Assembly: GCA_002786025.1 (NCBI GenBank)
Contig: NHNW01000017.1
Location: 124,001-188,000, forward strand
Length of the DNA: 64,000 bases
Direction of reading: 5' to 3'
Origin: Zasmidium citrigriseum
Lineage: Eukaryota; Ascomycota; Dothideomycetes; Mycosphaerellales; Mycosphaerellaceae
Under the pieces are notes generated by a model, which made no database searches, was not told the origin of the DNA, and saw nothing but the letters and a program-made list of their open reading frames with translations. This document shows, one piece after another, positions 53,976-64,000 of this stretch (its first letter is position 1; each line of letters starts with the position of its first letter). The position numbers were made by a program, and so were the translations under genes.

Positions 53976-55364
53976 ATGGCACAAGATCCACTGACCAAGG
54001 TGCCCTTCGAAGAGCCATCTTGGCTCGTCGGCCTCCCGAATCCACTCTACAAAGAAACACACGTCCGATTCCAGAAAGCAGCTCGAGCATGGTTCGAAGA
54101 GCACTTCCTGCCCTACTGCATGGAATGGGAGAACGCAGGCGAGCTCCCCAAAGACCTCTTCGACAAGTTCAACCAATACAACATGCTCCTACCCAACCTC
54201 GCTCCTCCGCTTCCCGTCGATTGGCTACACAAGAGCGGTATTAAGGACATTCTGGGCACACCCGTGGAAGAGTGGGACTATATACATACAGCAATCTGGG
54301 TTGATGAGATCCACCGAAGTGGTCTGGCAGGGCCAAGCTCAGGCTTGACTGCCGGATTCGCGTACGGCATCCCTCCGATCATCAAATACGGATCGAGAAA
54401 GCTGCAAGAGACGTTTCTGCCAGACATGCTTACGGGAAAGAAGAGGACGTGTATCGCGATCACAGAACCAAGTGGCGGCAGTGACGTTGCAAACGTGGAG
54501 ACAACGGCAGAGAAATCGAAGGATGGAAAGCACTACATCGTGAACGGAACGAAAAAGTGGATCACCAACGCTATCTGGTCCGACTACACCACAATGGCCG
54601 TTCGGACTGGCGGCAAGGGACCAGGAGGACTCAGTCTACTCGTAGTACCTCTCAAAGCAGAGGGAGTCGAGATGCGGAGGCTCCACTGCACCGGATCCAA
54701 GACTGGAGGCACAACATTCATCGAACTCGAAGACGTAAAGGTCCCAGTCGAGAATTTGATCGGCGAGGAAGGCCGGGGGATGTTCTATATCATGAACAAC
54801 TTCAACCACGAGCGTCTGATGATCGCTCTAGGTGTTGCTAGGACCTCCAGGGTGTGTCTGTCGACAGCCATGGGTTACGTGATGAAGAGGGAGGCTTTTG
54901 GGAAGCCTTTGGTGGAGCAACCGGTTGTACGGCACAGACTGGCCAAGGCTGGCGCTGAATTGGAGATGCTGCAAGCCTGGTTGGATCAGTTCTTGTGGCA
55001 GATGGTGCATTTGCCGAAGCAAGATGCGGATAAGAGATTGGGCGGCTTGACTGCGCTTGTGAAAGCCAAGGCTGGCATGGTGCTGAACGAGTGCGCACAG
55101 AACGCCGTACTACTCTTTGGGTACGTCGTCACATCATCCAATCACGTTTGACGTTCTGCTGACCTTTATTGCAGTGGAAATGGCTTCACTCAGACCGGCC
55201 AAGGCGAGCTCGTTGAACATGTATACCGCGATGTGATGGGCTCTCGAATTCCCGGCGGCGCCGAAGACGTGATGTTGGACCTGTCGATTCGGCAGTTGGT
55301 GAAGAACTATCAAAAGGCGACGAAGGAGTTGGAGAAGAATGGCGGTGGCAAGTCAAGGCTATAA
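53976..55364 (+). CDS. Peroxisomal-type acyl-CoA dehydrogenase
   Basis: Two exons (53976-55120, 55175-55364; 54-nt intron) give 444 residues. The acyl-CoA dehydrogenase signature CIAITEPSGGSDVANVETTA binds flavin and substrate. The mid domain has KKWITNAIWSDY; the C-terminal domain has NNFNHERLMIA and, after the intron, LFGGNGFTQTGQ. The last residues are KSRL, i.e. a canonical PTS1 (SRL), so the enzyme should be peroxisomal. Fungal peroxisomal acyl-CoA dehydrogenases act on branched or fatty acyl-CoA esters; the exact chain cannot be told. It may work with the CoA ligase upstream. The ATG at 53976 begins MAQDPLTKVP. Confidence 0.92.
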
Positions 55365-55674
55365 TGATATACGCGTAAGTTTGAATTTGAGGAATTACCT
55401 GATTCGACCAGAGATGACTCCCCTTTTGTCCAACCAACGAGAGCACCTCCCAAGGTAATGAGTAAGCGATCATCCCACTGGCGCAGCTCGAGTTGAGGAG
55501 AGCTATCAAACCCCTGGAGGCAGGAATTCTTGTAGGTATATTAACCATGCAGATGTCGCTCACTAGGCGAATACGATTTTTCTCTACCTACGCTCGACAT
55601 CACACGCCCTGATCGAACGAACCAACACACAGCAACGACCGCCAATCCCGAACACATCGATCATTACCTGCAAC
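55365..55674. other. Intergenic, no gene seen
   Basis: Boundary between the metabolic genes and the RING-finger cluster. Likely promoter of the first RING gene. Confidence 0.4.
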
Positions 55675-56429
55675 ATGCCAGGCTCGATTGCATTCATCAT
55701 CGACATTTGCAAGACTGCATTCCGTTTCGCGGCAGCACAAGTCGAACGCTACTACACGATATCTCTTCTGGTGTCCACCGCATCGATCGTTATCGCGCAA
55801 ATTGCAACGTTTGTTCTGCCGGAAGCCATACCGAGGGTGATAGAGACTGGCATCGATTACCTTGTCCGCGTCTTGGTTTTTGCATCCGTCGCAGAATCTA
55901 TCACAGAGCTCATCCTGGACGTTTGTAAGGTCTCACTATGTCGCAATGGCTGCAAACAGCGACACTTACCTACGCGACACGATTTTCTCAAATCTGGCCT
56001 GACGCCTGTGAAAGACGAACAGCTCCTGGATGATATCTGCCCTTTCTGCAGGGATACGCCGACACAGCCTGTCAAGTTGCCATGCGGCCAGTAAGTAAAC
56101 CAGGAGGATGAGGAGTGTCTGCGATCTTCTGGGGTGTTCGCTAACGCTTGACTAGCATCTTTTGCGATTGCTGCATCCGCACCATCTTGAGCCATGCTGA
56201 CCAGAGGAGGTGTCCATACTGCCGAGTGCTTCTGTTTGGAAAAGGCTGTTCGACGACAGACGACGATTATATGTGGCTCGATGTGCCGTGCTTCATCATT
56301 CTTCTGGGTGCATTATTGTTGCTCTTCGTCATACTCGTCTTGATCACTCTCATCGTACTAAAGCCGGCTCTGGACTACTTACATGCGTTGGAGGAAAGCC
56401 AATCTGCCCAGCAGCGTGGAATCGCATGA
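55675..56429 (+). CDS. RING-finger membrane protein 1
   Basis: Two exons (55675-56090, 56156-56429; 65-nt intron in the RING His codon) give 229 residues. N-terminal hydrophobic helices (ISLLVSTASIVIAQIATFVL and a second near residue 65) precede the C3HC4 RING starting at C122: CPFCRD...LPCGHIFCDCC...RCPYCR. A strong C-terminal helix (CFIILLGALLLLFVILVLIT) follows. This is a membrane-bound E3-ligase-like protein (inference from RING). It is the first of five tandem relatives and lacks the phase-1 intron that the last three share. Confidence 0.85.
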
Positions 56430-56804
56430 GGTCTTCCTTGCAAACGGACGGGATCTCTTGGACTCTACCTCTCACATTGGACCCAAGATCCAGCAAACAG
56501 CCGCTAGATCTCCTGCGTCCAAGCTGAGTTGGGCATCCTCAGATAGACACATCAAGTTCGTTTTATGCGTTTGTGGACTGAAGAAGTTGGCGAAGTTGAG
56601 TTGAGCGACTTTGTGCGTAGAAGTGAGAAGAAGTCGCGACAATCTGCCTGGAGAAGGCGTGGACACAGCGGTCGGGCAGGCTTCATGGAAGTCGCGATCT
56701 CGATAACCGACATCTCATTCCAGCAATCCGCAGTCAGTATTCTCCATTGCAAATCAACATACCCTAGAGAGCCGCCCTACGATCAAAAGCAGCTATTCCT
56801 TCCG

Positions 56805-57449
56805 ATGCCGAGCACTTATCTTTCGCCGGCCATGGCGCCCATCAACGAGACCAAGCACTTCGAGAGACCGCCCGAGCCTCTGTCCTCAATATATCCCCTT
56901 GCAGCGCTCCTGTTCGGCTGCATCTGCTTCATATTCACGCCAGTAGTGATCCACAACGATGACTTCTTGTCTCTACCAAGTCGACGGCAATTTTTCAGAT
57001 CTGGATTGAAGGCATCAACCCAGCACGAGGCCCTGGGTTTCTGCCCCATCTGCAAAGATCGCCTATTCGAAGCGGTCCGCCTTCCTTGCAGCCACATCTA
57101 CTGCGACGACTGCATCCGCACCGCTCTGAGCAACGGTCATAAAATGTGTCCATACTGCCGGCGAGTCTTGTTCTGCGAGAGTCTCTTGTGGGAGGATGTT
57201 GCTGATCGAGCGAGGTTCACATTCTGGTGCATCTCTCTCGTTGGCTTTCTCACGCTGAATATTTGGGCTTCTGCGAGGTATCTACAATGGAGGTCGGAGA
57301 TGATGTGGCGATGGGACTACTTTCTGGAGATCGAGTTGATGGTGCACTTGACTTTTGTTGCGCTGATGAGTTGGGTCTTTCCGGTGCCTCTGGTCTCACA
57401 ACCTGAGCAGCCGGGTTGGGAGGATGGGACAGTCAATGGCTGGCATTAG
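56805..57449 (+). CDS. RING-finger membrane protein 2
   Basis: A single frame; start chosen at 56805 (MPSTYLSPA) or 56832 (MAPINETK). The open frame extends upstream to 56565 but that part looks like leader. About 214 residues. A hydrophobic helix (IYPLAALLFGCICFIFTPVV) comes first, then a conventional RING: CPICKD...LPCSHIYCDDC...CPYCRR. Two C-terminal helices follow (TFWCISLVGFLTLNIW and MVHLTFVALMSWVF). All eight metal ligands are present. No intron interrupts the coding region. Confidence 0.82.
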   Translation: MPSTYLSPAMAPINETKHFERPPEPLSSIYPLAALLFGCICFIFTPVVIHNDDFLSLPSRRQFFRSGLKASTQHEALGFCPICKDRLFEAVRLPCSHIYCDDCIRTALSNGHKMCPYCRRVLFCESLLWEDVADRARFTFWCISLVGFLTLNIWASARYLQWRSEMMWRWDYFLEIELMVHLTFVALMSWVFPVPLVSQPEQPGWEDGTVNGWH

Positions 57450-57684
57450 GCGCAAAGTGAGTGACTGTCTCTAGCTTGGCCAATGAAAAGAGTACCTCGA
57501 AGTTCTGACCTGCCTAGATTACTAGCCGAAGCTTCGCCGACAAGTGAATGTCTCAGCCTCTGTCCCTGACGCCGTTTGTCTGTCGCACTTTTATACGTGC
57601 TCGCAGCGACACTTTCCGCCTTCTATCGACATCCTTCAGTGCCGTCCACAAGCACGACCTCGAGTCACAATATCGATCGGCAAG

Positions 57685-58565
57685 ATGAACCTGGACCATC
57701 TCAAGAAAGGCCTGGCGCTCGTCGGATGTCTTTTCGGCCCATCGACTGCACTTCTCTGCTTCGGGATCCTTCTTGCTCGATTACCATTCTACACTCTCGT
57801 CATACTGCTTCAAAGCGTGGCAATCTGGAATCCGCGGTCGGATCGGCACGAGAAGAAACCATCACGTGAAGCCCTTCTATCGAGTCTTCAGCCTCCCGCG
57901 AGTCTGGATCCCGACGAACTGTGCGCCTTCTGTAGAGATACGCATCAGCAGCCGCTCGCATTGAGTTGCAATCATGGTAAGCCTAAAGAAAACATGAGTT
58001 CTGAGAACGATGGCTTACATGTTGTATAGTCTTCTGCCGAGAATGCGTCGCGACCCTCACCGAACACTTCGACCGCTGTCCCCTCTGCGACATTCAGCTC
58101 TTCGAATTCAGCAACATGTGGGCTGAGTTGAAGGAAACTTGCACCTTTTCGAGCATTGCCGCTGGTGTGCTGTTCAATGCCATTTGCAGTAAGTTCACTA
58201 ATTGGGAGACATGTGTCGTTAAGCTAACCCTGCAAGTACTGGGTATCGTGGGTCCACACAGGGATGAAGTCGAGAGAGTCGGCGCACTCTTCTGGATGCT
58301 TTGGTGCGATCTTCTTGCCCTACTGGCGGCCGTGTTCGTCTCCGAGTTCGCGCTTGACTGGCGTTCTCAACCACTCACATTCGTCCGAATGAACTTTGGT
58401 TCATCTACTGCACGCACTGTTGGCACTGTCTCTTGGACTGCGCTGTGCGTTCTGACTGCTGCGCTGAGCTTCTCTTTTACGATGACTTTGCAAGTGGCTT
58501 ATGCTGAATGGATGGGCTGGAATGTGTGGCAGGTGGAATACGACATGCTTTGGATCAGGCTGTAA
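57685..58565 (+). CDS. RING-finger membrane protein 3
   Basis: Three exons (57685-57976, 58030-58188, 58237-58565) give 259 residues. N-terminal helices (LVGCLFGPSTALLCFGILL) precede the RING CAFCRD...LSCNHVFCREC...CPLCD, then several helices in the C-terminal half. The second intron (58189-58236) is 48 nt, a multiple of three and stop-free, so it would be missed by simple ORF reading. It has GTAAGT and a GCTAAC branch point. It falls at the same place and phase as the intron of genes 4 and 5. Start at 57685 (MNLDHLKKG) chosen over 57544. Confidence 0.82.
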
Positions 58566-58901
58566 GAGATGTGCGCATCTTCGAGGAGTCCTCGATGGGA
58601 ACAAGAGCTTTCTACCCTGGAAAAACTGCGAGCTCTTTAGAGGGAAGATTCTTCCAGGTGACAAGAGATTTGGTTGCGTTCAAAGGAAGTAAGTCTTCTC
58701 TGCTCAAGCAAACACAACACTTCTTTCTTCTTTCCTTCAATTGTAAGCTCCTGCCTTTATGAGGAGGTGTTGGATGGTGTTTGTGCGGGTGTACAAGTTC
58801 CCTTCATCTACTTAACTATCTCTTCTGTTCTGCAGATATATAAATTCGCTGTCTACGCTTCCATTGCACAGGTACTCATACGTGCTGATTTGCAATAACG
58901 A
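58566..58901. other. Intergenic within the RING cluster, no gene seen
   Basis: T/C-rich segment with no coding signal; promoter of the next copy is expected near the right end. Confidence 0.4.
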
Positions 58902-59799
58902 ATGAGCTTTCCTTGGGACAATTTCTATCCCTGCTTACTCCTGGCAGTGAGCCCTTACTGGAGCTCGATACTGATCCAACTTTTTGTCGAAGTCGCCTAC
59001 ATCTGGCCAGTCTATTTGATCGAGTTCGGCATCTTGATCCTTATCTGGACGACGATCGACGATGTCCTCCCAGAAAAGCGAGGTGGAGTACCATCGCACC
59101 AAAGATTCATCTCAACACTCAAGGCTCCTCAGCGGTCAATGCAAGGAAATATCTGTGGTTTCTGTCACCAAAATTTCCAAGACCCTCGAGAACTTCCTTG
59201 TCGACACGTGTTTTGCTGACAGTGCATCCGCGTCTTTACGGTCACCAATAACTGGTGCCCAGTCGATTGGAGACCGCTCTATTTCGATCCGGATAGGCTC
59301 TCGGTCGTGAAGAAGGTCATCGCTACTTGGCTCATCTTTATTTCTTCTTTGAGCTGCCTCGAAAGCGGTGAGTATGATCGGTCAACACATAGGCTTTACC
59401 CTGCTGACTTCTCTCCGAGTAATGGACACCATATTTTCGAAAACCATGACAATGGATCTATCCCTCGTGATTGGCAACGGATTCTTGTCCATCTGCATGG
59501 CAACGGTGGCTTATCTTGTCAGGACGCAGGATGTGCAACGTCCGCCGCACGCTTTTGCGGCGAAGGCTGTACAAGCAGTCTTGTTACTCTTGCCTATCTA
59601 TGGTACAATATGGTTCATCGTCAGCACACAAGCGAGATACACATACTGGATGGATTGGAAGCCCTCTAGGATTGAGAGCTGGATTGTCGAGGGCAGCATA
59701 CCGCTTTTGATAGACAGGGGCGTCAAACTGGTTTTCGAATTTGGGGCACCATTGATGGATCGCATGAGGGGAGAGATCTGCCGCATGTTGTGTAGGTAG
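58902..59799 (+). pseudogene. RING-finger membrane protein 4, in-frame TGA
   Basis: Exons 58902-59367 and 59420-59799 (52-nt phase-1 intron) would give 281 codons, but codon 106 is TGA (59217-59219), exactly between the two Cys of the fourth metal pair. The text reads HVFC-stop-QC where paralogues have FCDxC or FCREC, consistent with a CGA-to-TGA change. The last pair is also damaged (CPVDW instead of CPxC). The rest, including N-terminal helices (YLIEFGILILIWTTI) and a long C-terminal membrane part, remains open. This is either a recently inactivated paralogue or, less likely, a gene with stop-codon readthrough. Confidence 0.75.
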
Positions 59800-60168
59800 A
59801 GAATCGGGCGGCGCGAAAGGTCCGCCACACTCGATTGAGTTCAGGGGCAAGGCTACCGCATACTGTGAATCAAAATCGGACCTTCAAATCTAAGACTTGA
59901 CTCACCTTCTTGCGTTACCAACAGTAAATCAATTCGTAGCTTCTGTCTCTCATGCAAGTAGCTCTGCCAGGAGGTCAGTACTCGCCTCAACCTACTACAT
60001 GTCTCAGTGCACATTTAGTGTCTCAGCAGCAAGGCGGTAGGTATATCTACCAGGCGCAACAGCACTCATCCCTTCCAAATTCCAAATGCTAGACAACTCT
60101 TGCCAGCCCTCGCTCGCCACCACTACTGTTACCCACAGAACGACAAACCCTGCTTACGAACCATCGAC
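59800..60168. other. Intergenic within the RING cluster, no gene seen
   Basis: No coding signal; promoter of RING copy 5 expected. Confidence 0.4.
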
Positions 60169-61024
60169 ATGAACCATCTCGGCCAGGACCGGAGCGATCA
60201 CTGGATGCTGAAGGCCCTTCGCACGATCGTCTGGCTCGGTACGCTCTTCTGCCTCCTGGAGACCTTCATCAAATGGCCATTCTACTGCCTCTTCGGAATG
60301 TATCTTGTGGGCGCCTCCCTCTGGGCCGCTCGCGAAGCGAAGCGACTCTCCAATGTCCCATCCTCAGACCGCTTCATGTCACGCCTTCGACCACCAAGAG
60401 ACCACCAGCCCGACCATGACGAGGTATGCGCCTTTTGCAAAGACCGTCATACAAATCCGGTCGCTCTGCCGTGCAACCACATCTTCTGCTTTGACTGTGT
60501 CGGCCTGCTGGTGGAAAATTTCGAGCACTGTCCACTATGTCGTCGTCATTTGTGCTGCTCGGAGGATTGGATCAGTCTAAACCTCAAAGGCCTTTGTGTG
60601 AAGGTCGTGCTTGGCGCCTTGTTGCTGCGAAACGTGCTTGGCTGTAAGTTCCTTACCACGACGAGCGCTGAAATGCCGCAAAGCTGACGTCTTCGCAGTA
60701 TGTCTTGCCGCCCGCCAACATCAGTTCTTGGTGTACAGAATTATCCACTTGTGTGAAGCTTTCACGTGGGACGTTGGCGCACTCGCGGTTGCTATTGCAT
60801 ATGACGAGGGCACAATACCAGGCTACGGCTTACTTTTGTCGGTCCGCCAGCGCTTCGGACGTGGTGTTGAGTGCTTCTTAAGGCGATTAATGTGGGCAGT
60901 AACACTGACAAGCGCTTTCGCTTGGCTATTGTCGCTTTGTGTGGCTCTTCAATTGGCGTATGCCCGACGCTTTGGCTGGGACTCTTCGGAATTCGAGCAG
61001 AGATGGGCCTGGGTGAAGATCTGA
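60169..61024 (+). CDS. RING-finger membrane protein 5
   Basis: Two exons (60169-60643, 60699-61024; 55-nt phase-1 intron) give 266 residues. N-terminal helices (LRTIVWLGTLFCLLETFI, FYCLFGMYLVGASLW) precede the intact RING CAFCKD...LPCNHIFCFDC...CPLCRR. C-terminal helices follow (VVLGALLLRNVLG, MWAVTLTSAFAWLLSLCVAL). Most similar in layout to copy 3; both have the same intron position after the first post-RING helix. Start 60169 (MNHLGQDR) parallels MNLDHL of copy 3, which supports it over the upstream 60100. Confidence 0.85.
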
Positions 61025-62002
61025 GTCATTATCGTTGTGAGCAGGAACTGAAATAGCGAAGCATCCAAAGCATGTGCTTCGCGCGAAGATTGGTTTGAAT
61101 CCAACTTCAGGCATCAATAGTCTACGCGCAGTTCCACTCTGGCGCGAGAGACTCCATGCGTTGACTAGATAAGTGGATGCGGCCCCTAAACGCGGGTATG
61201 AAGGCGTTCGGAGGTGGTTCTTGGGCCAGGGCCTTCCCAGAGAAGCTAAAGGAAGAGTGGAAGTGTATAGTCGAAAATTGCAAGTGGCCTGGCATAGATA
61301 GAGTCTTGCGTTCATTCGGTATCCCAGTTCTTCGGGAGACAACAAATGCCTTTCACTCTGTGTTCGTGGCTTGACGGATACAGACGCGATGATATGACTG
61401 AGCTTAGAAGGAATGCAGCTGCTACATCAGTCGAGCTCCGGCCGGAACTCAGGGTTGAACACGCTCCGAGAGAGAGGCTTCGGCCCTTCACATACAAGCA
61501 GAGGTACTTGGATCGAATTGAAGCGTCAGGATTCTTGTGATCAAATGCTGTCCACGAAGTCTTGGTGGCGTGAAAAGAGGCGTTCTGCTGATGCGAGAAC
61601 AGGAGGTGAAGTGAATCTCGGAGGATTTTAGGCTCGTCACTAGCGCCGGCAGCTGCCGATTGGGCCGCAACCTTCGCCGCGAGCGATCTCGAGACGACAA
61701 CAGCCTGCGACTCTTCTCTCCCTGCTGCCTCTCATCACCGCCGCCGACACCCTCCTCCCCTTCTCCCATCGACCACCAACAACATCATCGAGGACACCGA
61801 CATCTCGCCTGCCATCCTACAACCTCGCCGATTGCGCGCCGCACAAAGGACCGCGAAACAAAGGAGCGCGCCTTTGCGCTGCGCGTGCCTTGCCACCAGC
61901 GGCCGATCTTCATCTTCAGCAGCGACTCGAGCGCATCCACGAAACGAGCGAAGTTGAGGAGAAGGGTTACTGGAGCGAGCACCGACAGCGTGGGGAGCAA
62001 AG
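61025..62002. other. Upstream region of RPB2 with doubtful small ORFs
   Basis: Two short plus-strand frames (61177-61374 and 61346-61540) look somewhat protein-like (for example WARAFPEKLKEEWKCIVENC) but overlap in different frames and cannot be joined. They may be remnants of a sixth copy or unrelated. The right end (about 61650-62002) is the CT-rich leader of RPB2. Confidence 0.4.
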
Positions 62003-64000
62003 ATGGCGTACGCGAACGGGGACCCGATGATGGCGCAGATGGAGCAGGATGATGGCATGGAGTACGGCGAGGGCGACTCGATGATCACGGCTGAGGACTG
62101 CTGGACCGTCATCCACTCCTTCTTCGACTCGAAGGGCCTGGTGTCGCAGCAGATCGACTCTTTCGATGAGTTCGCTAGTACGACCATGCAAGAGATCGTA
62201 GACGAGACGCCGCCCATCGTGATAGATCAGAACATTCCACCCGAGGATGAGGGGAGTGGGCAGCCGATTGTCAAGCGACGGTACATCTTGAAGCTCGGCG
62301 AGCTGTCCATGAGTCAAGCTGCCATGACAGAAGGCGATGGTAGCACGCGAGCACTGTACCCGCACGAGGCGCGACTACGGAACTTGACATACTCTTCTCC
62401 AATATTCCTGGAGCTCACAAGGAGGTGTCAGATCGCCCGCGACAGAGCTATCGGCGGATACCTCGACGAGTCGACCAACACCTGGCACGCTCCTCCAGAT
62501 TGGGACGGTGTGTCGACCGAGCAACATTGGGAAGATGATCCCGACAACCCTCCAGAGACCAAGCCTCAGGTCTTCATTGGCAAGCTTCCCATCATGCTCA
62601 AGTCCAAGATCTGCGCACTGCGGAATCGAAGTGAGCAGGAGCTGTACGCCCACCAAGAGTGTCCTTTTGATCAAGGTGGCTACTTCATCATCAACGGCAG
62701 TGAAAAGGTCTTGATCGCCCAAGAACGAAGTGCTGCGAACATTGTGCAGGTCTTCAAGAAGAAGGGTTCTAACACACCTGTGGTTGCCGAGCTTCGAAGC
62801 GCCATCGAGAAGGGAACTCGCCTGATCAGCTCGATGCAAGTCAAGCTCTACAAGGAGTCTCAGAACGCAGCGACCCATGGCAGGACGATCAAAGTCTCGG
62901 TGCCGTACATCAAGTCTGACATTCCGATCGCCATCGTCTTCCGAGCGTTAGGTATCGTATCTGATGAGGACATTCTGAATCACATCTGCGACAAGAGCGA
63001 CACACAAATGCTGGAAATGCTCAAGCCCTGCTTGGAAGAAGCTTTCGTCATTCAGGATCGCGACGGAGCTCTCGATCACATCGGCCGAAGAGGTAACCAG
63101 CAGGGAACCAAGGAGAAGAGAATCCGGTATGCACGAGAGATCATGCAGAAGGAATTCTTGCCCCACATCTCCCAGGAGGAAGGCAGCGAGACCAAGAAGG
63201 CCTTTTTCTTGGGTTACATGGTCAACAGACTGCTGCAATGCTCCCTGGGCAGGACGGAAGAGGACGACCGTGATCATTTCGGCAAGAAGCGACTCGATCT
63301 CGCAGGCCCGCTGATGGCACAGGTGTTCCGTCTGAAGTTCCAACAGCTTGTGAAGGATATGAAGCAGTATCTGCATCGCTGTGTGGAGACTGGACGAGAA
63401 TTCAACATCACTCTGGCCGTCAAGACCAACATCATTACCGCAGGTCTGCGTTACTGCTTAGCCACTGGTAATTGGGGCGACCAGAAGAAAGCAGCCAACT
63501 CCAAAGCTGGTGTCAGTCAAGTGCTGAACAGATACACATACGCTTCGACACTGAGTCATTTGCGGAGAACAAACACTCCCATCGGCCGTGATGGCAAGAT
63601 TGCCAAGCCCAGACAGCTTCACAATACTCATTGGGGTCTTGTTTGTCCCGCGGAAACGCCAGAAGGACAAGCTTGCGGTTTGGTCAAGAATCTGTCTCTG
63701 ATGTGCTACGTCACGGTCGGTACTCCGGCCGGTCCACTCATCGACTTCATGCGATCGAGAGGTCTGGACCTACTCGAAGAGTATGACCCGGTCATGAGCC
63801 CGAAGGCTACCAAGGTGTTCTTGAACGGCACTTGGGTCGGTGTTCACAAGAACGCTGGCCACCTTACTGACATGCTCCGAGGCCTGCGGCGGAAGGGCGT
63901 GCTCAGCTTTGAGGTCACCATCATTCGTGATGTGAGAGAGCGCGAGATCAGAGTCTTTACCGACGCTGGCCGTGTCTGCCGGCCTCTTTTCGTTGTTGAC
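62003..64000 (+). CDS. RPB2: RNA polymerase II second largest subunit, partial
   Basis: Open from the ATG at 62003 to the window edge (666 codons), continuing beyond. The protein runs through typical RPB2 segments: [20 protein letters not shown] near the N-terminus, [57 protein letters not shown] and [21 protein letters not shown]. This catalytic-core subunit forms the active site of RNA polymerase II together with RPB1. The part seen corresponds to the lobe, protrusion, fork and start of the external regions. No intron is needed within this part. The C-terminal half, including the hybrid-binding and clamp parts, lies outside the window. Confidence 0.97.
   Translation, partial: MAYANGDPMMAQMEQDDGMEYGEGDSMITAEDCWTVIHSFFDSKGLVSQQIDSFDEFASTTMQEIVDETPPIVIDQNIPPEDEGSGQPIVKRRYILKLGELSMSQAAMTEGDGSTRALYPHEARLRNLTYSSPIFLELTRRCQIARDRAIGGYLDESTNTWHAPPDWDGVSTEQHWEDDPDNPPETKPQVFIGKLPIMLKSKICALRNRSEQELYAHQECPFDQGGYFIINGSEKVLIAQERSAANIVQVFKKKGSNTPVVAELRSAIEKGTRLISSMQVKLYKESQNAATHGRTIKVSVPYIKSDIPIAIVFRALGIVSDEDILNHICDKSDTQMLEMLKPCLEEAFVIQDRDGALDHIGRRGNQQGTKEKRIRYAREIMQKEFLPHISQEEGSETKKAFFLGYMVNRLLQCSLGRTEEDDRDHFGKKRLDLAGPLMAQVFRLKFQQLVKDMKQYLHRCVETGREFNITLAVKTNIITAGLRYCLATGNWGDQKKAANSKAGVSQVLNRYTYASTLSHLRRTNTPIGRDGKIAKPRQLHNTHWGLVCPAETPEGQACGLVKNLSLMCYVTVGTPAGPLIDFMRSRGLDLLEEYDPVMSPKATKVFLNGTWVGVHKNAGHLTDMLRGLRRKGVLSFEVTIIRDVREREIRVFTDAGRVCRPLFVVD

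Noticed and set aside
61735..62217. 160-codon minus-strand frame
   Set aside because: Antisense to the RPB2 start and leader.

Overview
The window looks like nuclear DNA of a filamentous ascomycete (Pezizomycotina; the overall style suggests Dothideomycetes, but that is inference). Protein genes are mostly short and monocistronic on both strands. They carry 42-88 nt GT-AG introns, many with CTRAC/CTAAC branch points. The families are typical of moulds: CRP/CCC2-type copper ATPase, FMP52, DUF3638 giant protein, NmrA-like reductase, GPI-anchored Cys-rich proteins and P450. RNA polymerase II subunit RPB2 is cut by the right edge.

Left part (1-11.9 kb): a secreted, highly repetitive proline-rich surface protein; a decayed UPF1-like helicase on the minus strand (several frame breaks and stops); then about 4.5 kb without a convincing protein gene. 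That gene-poor stretch holds a degenerate 132-bp tandem repeat and three related, structured elements with tRNA-like ends. Each of the three has a TATA-like box about 30-45 nt upstream, A and B boxes, and a T-run terminator, so they look like polymerase III genes with a large variable insert where a tRNA anticodon loop would be. They are the most unusual feature seen here.

Middle (12-37 kb): copper P-type ATPase, NmrA-like reductase, a secreted seven-repeat PLL-like lectin with one frameshift, and a 9.3-kb intronless gene for a 3089-residue DUF3638/DUF3645-type ATPase-like protein. A run of cell-surface or secreted genes follows: GH43 glycosidase with a discoidin domain, Cys-rich GPI protein, second GPI protein, and type I membrane protein. 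It ends with a P-loop sulfotransferase-like protein.

Right part (38-64 kb): a disordered protein, a class I flavin disulfide oxidoreductase, a Thr-rich secreted protein, an F-box-like protein and an NTF2/SnoaL-like protein. Next are a 4-coumarate-CoA-ligase-like enzyme, FMP52, a P450 and a peroxisomal (C-terminal SRL) acyl-CoA dehydrogenase. Then come five tandem genes, all on the + strand, for small membrane proteins with a RING finger. They share a layout, and three share a phase-1 intron position. The fourth copy has an in-frame TGA inside the RING. The window ends in RPB2.

All exon structures were read by eye from frame continuity and splice signals. No alignment, database search or transcript data were available.
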